The notes under the pieces: generated by a model
Databases searched by the model: none
What the model saw: only the letters and a program-made list of their open reading frames with translations
Told to the model about the DNA's origin: nothing
NCBI GenBank assembly: GCA_016702505.1
Contig: JADJDU010000001.1
Location: forward strand, 248,001 to 312,000
Direction: 5' to 3'
DNA: 64,000 bases
Source of the DNA: Microthrixaceae bacterium
Lineage (GTDB): Bacteria; Actinomycetota; Acidimicrobiia; Acidimicrobiales; Iamiaceae
Shown: positions 59,107-64,000 of the stretch, one piece after another
How the letters are laid out: each line of letters begins with the position of its first letter
How positions within the stretch are numbered: position 1 is the stretch's first letter
Program-made: the position numbers and the translations under genes

Positions 59107-59142
59107 ATGACGTTCTCGACCCGACTTGTAGTACGCCCGTAG
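59107..59142 (+). CDS. ilvB leader peptide (Leu-Val-Val)
   Basis: An 11-codon ORF, MTFSTRLVVRP, ending at TAG. The run Leu-Val-Val sits seven codons in, and two of these three amino acids are end products of the operon. Starvation for Leu or Val would stall the ribosome there and should favour an antiterminator over the hairpin at 59175. Comparable leader peptides control ilvBNC in corynebacteria and ilvB in streptomycetes. It probably begins a leaderless mRNA. Confidence 0.65.
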   Translation: MTFSTRLVVRP

Positions 59143-59206
59143 CGCACGTCGTCTTTCCCACCTCGTGCGCCCCTCGACCTCCCCAACGGGAGGTCGTCGC
59201 AGTTTT
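59142..59206 (+). terminator. Attenuator of the ilvB operon
   Basis: Two hairpins follow the leader peptide. GCGCACG (59142-59148) pairs with CGTGCGC (59164-59170). Then CGACCTCCC (59175-59183) pairs perfectly with GGGAGGTCG (59188-59196) through a CAAC loop, with TTTT at 59203-59206. The second has the shape of an intrinsic terminator with a short T-run. A stalled ribosome on the leader would cover the first stem. Confidence 0.65.
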
Positions 59207-59307
59207 CGGGGCCGGATGCGGACCCGCCAGACTGCAACCGGGGCTACGCACCAGCGACACACCCGACACCAGCCCTAACCAGCTCCAAACCTTTCCCGGA
59301 GAACCTG

Positions 59308-61085
59308 ATGCAGCTCAACGGAGGCCAGGCCCTGATCAAGTCCCTCGAGATGGAGGGAGTCGAGGTGATCTTCGGGTTGCCCGGCGGGGCCATCTTGCCG
59401 GTGTACGACCCGATCATCGACTCGCCGATCCGCCACATCCTGGTGCGCCACGAACAAGGCGCCGGCCACATGGCTGAGGGCTACGCCCACGCCACCGGCA
59501 AGCCGGGCGTGGCGATGGTGACCAGTGGGCCGGGGGCCACCAACATCGTCACCCCGTTGGCCGATGCCTTCATGGACTCGGTTCCCATGGTGTGCATCAC
59601 CGGCCAGGTGCCCACCGTGGCCATCGGTACCGATGCCTTCCAAGAGGCCGACATCACCGGCATCACCCAGTCGGTGACCAAGCACAACTTCTTGGTCACC
59701 ACCGCTCAGGACATCCCCCGCACCATCCGCGAGGCGTTCCACATCGCCACCACCGGCCGGCCCGGTCCGGTGCTGGTCGACATCCCCAAGGACATCGTCG
59801 ACCCCACCAACCCCGCTCGGCCATGGAGTGGTACTGGCCGACCGACGAGGAGGTGGTCGCCGGTCTGCCTGGCTACAAGCCCACCACCACCGGTCACCCC
59901 CGCAAGATCAAAGAGGCGGCCGAGCTGATCCTGGCCTCGCAGCGGCCCGTCATCTACGCCGGTGGTGGCATCCTCAAGGCGCGGGCCGCCGAAGCGCTAC
60001 GTGAGCTGGCCGAACTGCTGGACCTGCCGGTTGTCACCACGCTGATGGCCCGCGGCGCCTTCCCCGATGACCACCGCCTGTGCCTGGGGATGCCCGGCAT
60101 GCACGGCAACTACACCGCCATCATGTCCATGCAGGAGGCGGACCTGCTCGTCGCCCTGGGCAGTCGTTTCGACGACCGGGTCACCGGCAAGGTGGCGGGC
60201 TTCGCGCCTGACGCCAAGATCATCCACGCCGACATCGACCCGGCCGAGCTGGGCAAGGTCCGCACCCCCGACGTGCCGATCGTGGGGGACTGCAACAAGG
60301 TCATCGTCGAGTTGGTGGCCGCCATCAAGTCGCTGCTCGAGGCTGACGCCACCAAGCCCGACATCACCTCGTGGTGGGCCACCCTGACCGGCTGGCAGGA
60401 GCGCTACCCGCTCACCTACGAACCCCAACAAGAAGGTGAGGGCCTCAAGCCCCAGATGGTGTTGGAGGCCCTGCGCGACGCCGCCCCCGAGGACTGCATC
60501 GTGGCCAGCGGCGTCGGCCAGCACCAGATGTGGGCCAGCCAGTACTGGACGTTCCGCCACCCCTACACCTGGGTCAACTCCGGTGGGCTCGGCACCATGG
60601 GGTTCTCGGTGCCCGCTGCCATCGGCGCCAAGGTCGGCCGCCCCGACCGCATGGTGTGGGCCATCGACGGTGACGGCTGCTTCCAGATGACCGCCCAAGA
60701 GCTGGTCACCGCGGCAGCCGAACGGATCCCGGTCAAGATCGCCATCCTCAACAACGCCTACCTGGGCATGGTCCGCCAATGGCAGGAGATGTTCTACGAG
60801 GAGCGCTACTCCGAGGTCTACCTGTCACCGGATCTGCCCGACTACGTGAAGTGGGCCGAGGCCATGGGCTGTGTGGCCTTCCGGGTCGAACACCCCGACG
60901 AGGTCCTGCCCACCATCGAGAAGGCCAACGCCATCGACGACCGTCCGGTGGTCATCGAGTTCCGTACCGAGTGGTCCGAGAAGGTGTTTCCGATGGTGCC
61001 CGCCGGCAAGTCCAACTCGGAGGTCAAGGTGCCGCCGTTCCAAGAGGATCCGGCCGGCGCATCCAACCAGGAGGAGGCCAAGTGA
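59308..61085 (+). pseudogene. ilvB: Acetolactate synthase large subunit, single frameshift
   Basis: About 592 residues after repair; ThDP- and FAD-dependent enzyme joining two pyruvates, or pyruvate and 2-oxobutyrate. EGVEVIFGLPGGAILPVYDP contains the catalytic Glu region, and AGHMAEGYAHATGKPGVAMVTSGPGATN follows. The C-terminal ThDP domain has GDGCFQMTAQELVTAAAERIPVKIAILNN. Near 59820 one base is missing between DPTNPA and AMEWYWPTDEEVV, so the raw sequence breaks an otherwise perfect gene. Since ilvN and ilvC downstream are intact, a sequence error is the best reading. The ATG follows the attenuator by about 100 bp. Coupled to ilvN by GTGA overlap. Confidence 0.93.
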
Positions 61086-61621
61086 GCGAGGTCCGTCACC
61101 ACACCCTGTCGGTCCTGGTCGAGAACCGGGCTGGCGTGTTGGCCCGGGTGGTCAACCTGTTCTCCCGCCGGGCCTACAACATCTATTCCCTGGCGGTGGC
61201 CCCCACAGACGACGAGCGCTTCAGCCGCATAACCATCGTGGTCGACGTCGAATCGGCCCCGTTGGAGCAGATCGTCAAGCAGCTCAACAAGCTCATCAAC
61301 GTGGTCAAGATCACCGAGCTCGACCCCCGCCACGCCGTGGAGCGCGAGCTCCTGCTGGCCACTGTCCATGCCTCGGTGGCCGAACGTCCCCAGGTGGCCG
61401 AGGTCACCCGCATCTTCGAGGGCAAGATCGTGGCCGTCAGCAACGAGGCCCTCACGGTGTCGCTGGAAGGGCATCCTTCCAAGATCGACGACTTCGAGGA
61501 GCTGCTGCGCCCGTTCGGGATCGTGCAGCTCCAACGCACCGGCCGCGTCGCCCTGCCCAAGCTGGACCGCGAACCGGCCCGGCTCCACGCCGTGTCGGGC
61601 ATCAAGCCCAAGGTCTCCTGA
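61082..61621 (+). CDS. ilvN: Acetolactate synthase small (regulatory) subunit
   Basis: 179-residue ACT-domain regulator that activates IlvB and mediates valine feedback. HTLSVLVENRAGVLARVVNLFSRRAYNIYSLAVAPT is the N-terminal ACT domain with the valine-site region (positions 6-41), and a second ACT-like half follows (EELLRPFGIVQLQRTGRVAL). GTG 61082 overlaps the ilvB stop. The protein ends AVSGIKPKVS. 169 bp without a gene separate it from ilvC, so ilvC may also have its own promoter. Confidence 0.95.
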   Translation: MSEVRHHTLSVLVENRAGVLARVVNLFSRRAYNIYSLAVAPTDDERFSRITIVVDVESAPLEQIVKQLNKLINVVKITELDPRHAVERELLLATVHASVAERPQVAEVTRIFEGKIVAVSNEALTVSLEGHPSKIDDFEELLRPFGIVQLQRTGRVALPKLDREPARLHAVSGIKPKVS

Positions 61622-61790
61622 CCAAACTCCTTTCGCCGGCGCTCCCCCGTGGGGTGGCGTCGGCGGTCACCTACGAACAGAGGCCCGGCCCATCTGGCCC
61701 CCAAGGCCTTCGACCACCTAGAAACAATCCCCTAGAACGCCCGGTCGGGTGACGTTGTCGCCCGGTCCCACACGAGACACGAGAGAGAAG

Positions 61791-62819
61791 ATGGCCAACG
61801 TCTACTACGAGAAGGACGCCGATCGGTCCAAGATCGCCGGTCGCAAGGTGGCGGTGCTGGGCTACGGCTCCCAGGGTCACGCCCACGCCCTGAACCTCAA
61901 GGAGTCGGGCATCGACGTGCGCGTCGGCCTGCGCGACGGTTCGTCGTCTCGGGCCAAGGCCGAAGCGGCCGGGCTGAAGGTGCTCACCAACGCCGAGGCC
62001 GCGGCCGAAGCCGACGTGATCATGATGCTCCTGCCCGACACCGAGATCGCCGAGGTCTACGCCCGTGACGTGGCCCCCAATCTGAACGAGGGCGACGCCC
62101 TGTTCTTCGCCCACGGATTCAACGTGCGCTTCGGCTACGTGCAGGCTCCCGCCGGTGTCGACGTGGCCCTGGCCGCGCCCAAGGGTCCGGGTCACTTGGT
62201 GCGCCGCACCTACACCGAGGGTGGCGGCGTGCCGTGCCTGATCGCGGTGGAACAGGACGCCACCGGCGGCGCCCGCGACCTGGCTCTGGCCTACGCCGAT
62301 GCCATCGGCGGTACCCGGGCCGGGGTCATCGAGACCACCTTCACCGAGGAGACCGAGACCGACCTGTTCGGTGAGCAGGCCGTGTTGTGCGGTGGACTCA
62401 CCGCCCTGGTGCAGGCCGGGTTCGAGACGTTGGTCGAGGGCGGCTATCAGCCTGAGATGGCCTACTTCGAATGTCTGCACGAGCTGAAGCTGATCGTGGA
62501 CCTCATGTACGAAGAGGGGATTGCGGGCATGCGCTACTCGATCTCCACCACCGCCGAGTACGGCGACCTGGTAACCGGTCCCCGCATCATCACCCCGGCG
62601 GTCAAGGCCGAGATGAAGAACGTCTTGGACGACATCACCTCGGGCCGTTTCGCCGAGCAGTTCGTCAACGAGGTGAAGAGCGGTGGCTCCAACTTCGATG
62701 CCCTGCGTCGCAAGGGCGCCGAGCACCAGATCGAGACCGTCGGCAAGGAACTTCGCTCGATGATGCCGTGGATCTCCGCCGGCAAGAAGTCGGTCACCGA
62801 GATCTCCGGCGGCGACTGA
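61791..62819 (+). CDS. ilvC: Ketol-acid reductoisomerase, class I
   Basis: 342-residue enzyme that isomerises and reduces acetolactate with NADPH and Mg2+. VYYEKDADRSKIAGRKVAVLGYGSQGHAHA gives the nucleotide fold, RVGLRDGSSSRAKAEAAG is the cofactor loop (Arg and Ser point to NADPH), and APKGPGHLVRRTY, TDLFGEQAVLCGG and ECLHELKLIVDLMYEEG contain metal and substrate ligands. Length fits short class I KARI. The ATG is preceded by GAGAGAGAAG, a purine-rich RBS. Together with ilvB, ilvN and ilvD it leaves only the aminotransferase step outside this window. Confidence 0.96.
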   Translation: MANVYYEKDADRSKIAGRKVAVLGYGSQGHAHALNLKESGIDVRVGLRDGSSSRAKAEAAGLKVLTNAEAAAEADVIMMLLPDTEIAEVYARDVAPNLNEGDALFFAHGFNVRFGYVQAPAGVDVALAAPKGPGHLVRRTYTEGGGVPCLIAVEQDATGGARDLALAYADAIGGTRAGVIETTFTEETETDLFGEQAVLCGGLTALVQAGFETLVEGGYQPEMAYFECLHELKLIVDLMYEEGIAGMRYSISTTAEYGDLVTGPRIITPAVKAEMKNVLDDITSGRFAEQFVNEVKSGGSNFDALRRKGAEHQIETVGKELRSMMPWISAGKKSVTEISGGD

Positions 62820-62927
62820 CAGCGCTGATGTTTGTGGGAGCTCCGGGATCGGGCCTTGCGTCTGTGACCGCCTGACTTCGTGTCCTGGACGGGACATGGC
62901 GGCCCGCTTCCGGAGTTCTCACTTGCA

Positions 62928-62950
62928 CCGCCCTGCGAGGCGGGCCCTTT
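62928..62950 (+). terminator. Possible ilv operon terminator
   Basis: CCGCC-CTGCGA-GGCGG (62928-62943) followed by GCCCTTT, about 110 nt after the ilvC stop. Short stem and a three-T run, so weak evidence. Confidence 0.3.
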
Positions 62951-63097
62951 GCGATCGCCCATCATCGAGCAGGTCAAAGCGCGTGGTCCAGGAAACTAGG
63001 CCGCTCGAGTAGAGCTCACCCGTCCGTGGCCGGGCAGCGGCTTTCGCAGTGGGACCAGATGCTCAAGAACCCACCCATGGTGCCGATGGCTTTCCGA

Positions 63098-64000
63098 TGT
63101 TGAACGAAGGTGCCTCCCACCTTGCTCTCTCTCTCTCTCTCTCTCCGCAGATTCCTCGGGTGTGATCGTTCCGTAGCGGTCGGTGGCGACGGTCGGCTGC
63201 GTCGGCGCTCGTTTGCTGTGTATGTGGGCGTGTTGGTTCTGGGGGCTCGTCGGTGGAGTGTTGGTGCCGATGCCAGCTTCGGCTGCGATCAAGGCGCGGT
63301 GTTACCGTCGGATGCGCCCGAGTTGTGGTGTACGTCGTCTCAGACGGTCAACACCTATCACAATGGGGGTCCTAGGTCGGGGACCAGTTACGTAAAGGTG
63401 TGGATTCCCTCGGGTGGGCGGCTGACTGGGAAGTTCTGGGGTGAGATCCTTCCGTCTGGCTACTGGAGCCAGGGGCGCGGTGAATACACGATGTGGTTCA
63501 ACCTCATCGATCCCGTCTCAGGACAGTCCGTCGACATGACCTGGGATTTCCTTGGCATGGGTGCAGTGGATGGGCCACCGCCGTATCCGTGGGTGGAGGT
63601 TGGGCCGCGTGGCAATGACGACATGTGGACGAACCATGGCGCCTCGGGCGTGTTCTTTGTCCAGATCTGGTCGGAGCGTTCATTCGCCGGGGAAAAGTTC
63701 GACTGGAACGCGCACTTGGTGTCGGCGGGAGGGAACGGTGACCTACCGCCTGCTTGTCCCAATGGTCTCATCCCCGAGTCTGAGGGCCTTGGCAAAAATC
63801 CGTCTTCTCGCAATCCATGTGGGGATCCTGGCGTGGGCGATCCGATTAGTACTCGGACTGGCAATCTCCACATGCCGGTGGTTGGTTTGGGGGTTGATGG
63901 TCGTGGTCCGTCCATGGCGGTGAACCCCACCTACAACTCGTTGGAGGCTGACACCGTTGGGTCCGCGGGGTTCGGCTGGTCGACCGAAACCGACATGCGG
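63098..64000 (+). CDS. RHS/YD-repeat protein, N-terminal part (runs off the window), frame disturbed
   Basis: Start of a large secreted RHS-type protein. The end of the window reads VGDPISTRTGNLHMPVVGLG, VDGRGPSMAVNPTYNSLEAD and TVGSAGFGWSTETDMR, the DUF6531-like entry to RHS repeats. Before it lie about 190 residues of a beta-rich, Trp-rich domain (WCTSSQTVNTYHNGG, KVWIPSGGRLTGKFWGEILP). A signal peptide is split by two compensating indels near 63243 and 63283: RRRSFAVYVGVLVLG in one frame, LVGGVLVPMPASA in another. ATG 63098 is in frame with the main body but lies before a CT repeat; GTG 63183 is an alternative. Expected role: contact-dependent or secreted toxin delivery. Confidence 0.65.
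63125..63144 (+). repeat. CT dinucleotide tract
   Basis: Ten perfect CT copies, 27 nt after ATG 63098 and in frame with the RHS body, where they encode Leu-Ser repeats. Gain or loss of one copy would shift the frame. Confidence 0.92.

Noticed and set aside
58810..59262. Minus-strand open frames in the ilvB leader region
   Set aside because: Basic, Pro/Arg-rich translations with no family features, overlapping the promoter and attenuator signals.
62820..63097. A riboswitch or RNA gene between ilvC and the RHS gene
   Set aside because: Only a weak terminator-like hairpin is visible; nothing matches a known motif.
1..64000. CRISPR arrays, rRNA or tRNA genes
   Set aside because: No regularly spaced direct repeats of 25-40 bp and no convincing cloverleaf or rRNA sequence was found by reading both strands; a covariance search could still reveal a tRNA.

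Overview
The window reads as one contiguous piece of a high-GC actinobacterial chromosome. The order iscS-like / mnmA / MetE-like / ligA / gatC-gatA-gatB / ilvB-ilvN-ilvC, all on the plus strand, matches a deep actinobacterial block (in Mycobacterium tuberculosis roughly Rv3025c to Rv3001c, from memory). Codon use, Tat and lipoprotein signals, a TCGAAC-N4-GTTCGA LexA box, an ImuA'/ImuB pair and many apparently leaderless genes fit Actinomycetota. I lean towards class Acidimicrobiia, but no rRNA is present to settle this.

Layout. 0.2-3.8 kb: FabZ-like dehydratase, pyruvate kinase with altered K+ site, a small membrane protein, an Nfu-like protein, a lipoprotein cytochrome c. 3.85-6.3 kb: SOS-controlled ImuA'/ImuB accessory mutasome genes. 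6.4-13.7 kb: a 2-oxoglutarate dioxygenase, a large YceI / cytochrome c / copper-monooxygenase-like fusion with broken reading frame, a lipoprotein, an acyl-ACP desaturase under a 30-bp palindromic operator, a Tat-exported PhoD-like phosphatase. 13.7-19.9 kb: a divergent glycosyltransferase and sugar-epimerase cluster for a cell-surface or secreted glycan. 20.1-32.1 kb: methyltransferase, cysteine desulfurase and MnmA (tRNA thiolation), metallophosphoesterase, membrane protein, MetE-like protein, DUF4388 protein, LigA. 32.2-39.2 kb: membrane-anchored protein, PASTA kinase, an MFS transporter and a TetR regulator sharing one operator sequence, an SCP2 protein, a serine hydrolase. 39.4-43.2 kb: gatCAB for Asn/Gln-tRNA amidation. 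43.4-46.1 kb: a DUF559/AbiEi-like nuclease gene flanked by REP-like inverted repeats, and an acyl-CoA synthetase. 46.3-50.3 kb: a two-ATPase, two-permease ABC export operon. 50.3-54.9 kb: GerMN lipoprotein, IlvD, a DUF2142 membrane protein.

55.2-58.7 kb is a foreign, lower-GC island: an unknown membrane-anchored protein, an IS66-type transposase remnant, a complete IS3-family element with 28-bp ends, and a displaced polymorphic-toxin tip with its candidate immunity gene. It is followed by the ilvB-ilvN-ilvC operon, which has a clear promoter, a Leu-Val-Val leader peptide and an attenuator hairpin. Together with ilvD this gives most of branched-chain amino-acid synthesis. The window ends inside the start of an RHS/YD-repeat gene preceded by a CT dinucleotide tract.

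Two themes run through the window. First, at least ten genes have a TANNNT -10 box only 6-9 nt before the start codon, so leaderless mRNAs look common. Second, about ten single-base indels, mostly in G/C runs, break otherwise conserved genes including ilvB. I read most of these as sequence or assembly errors, not gene decay. Two families of dispersed palindromic repeats sit right after stop codons throughout.
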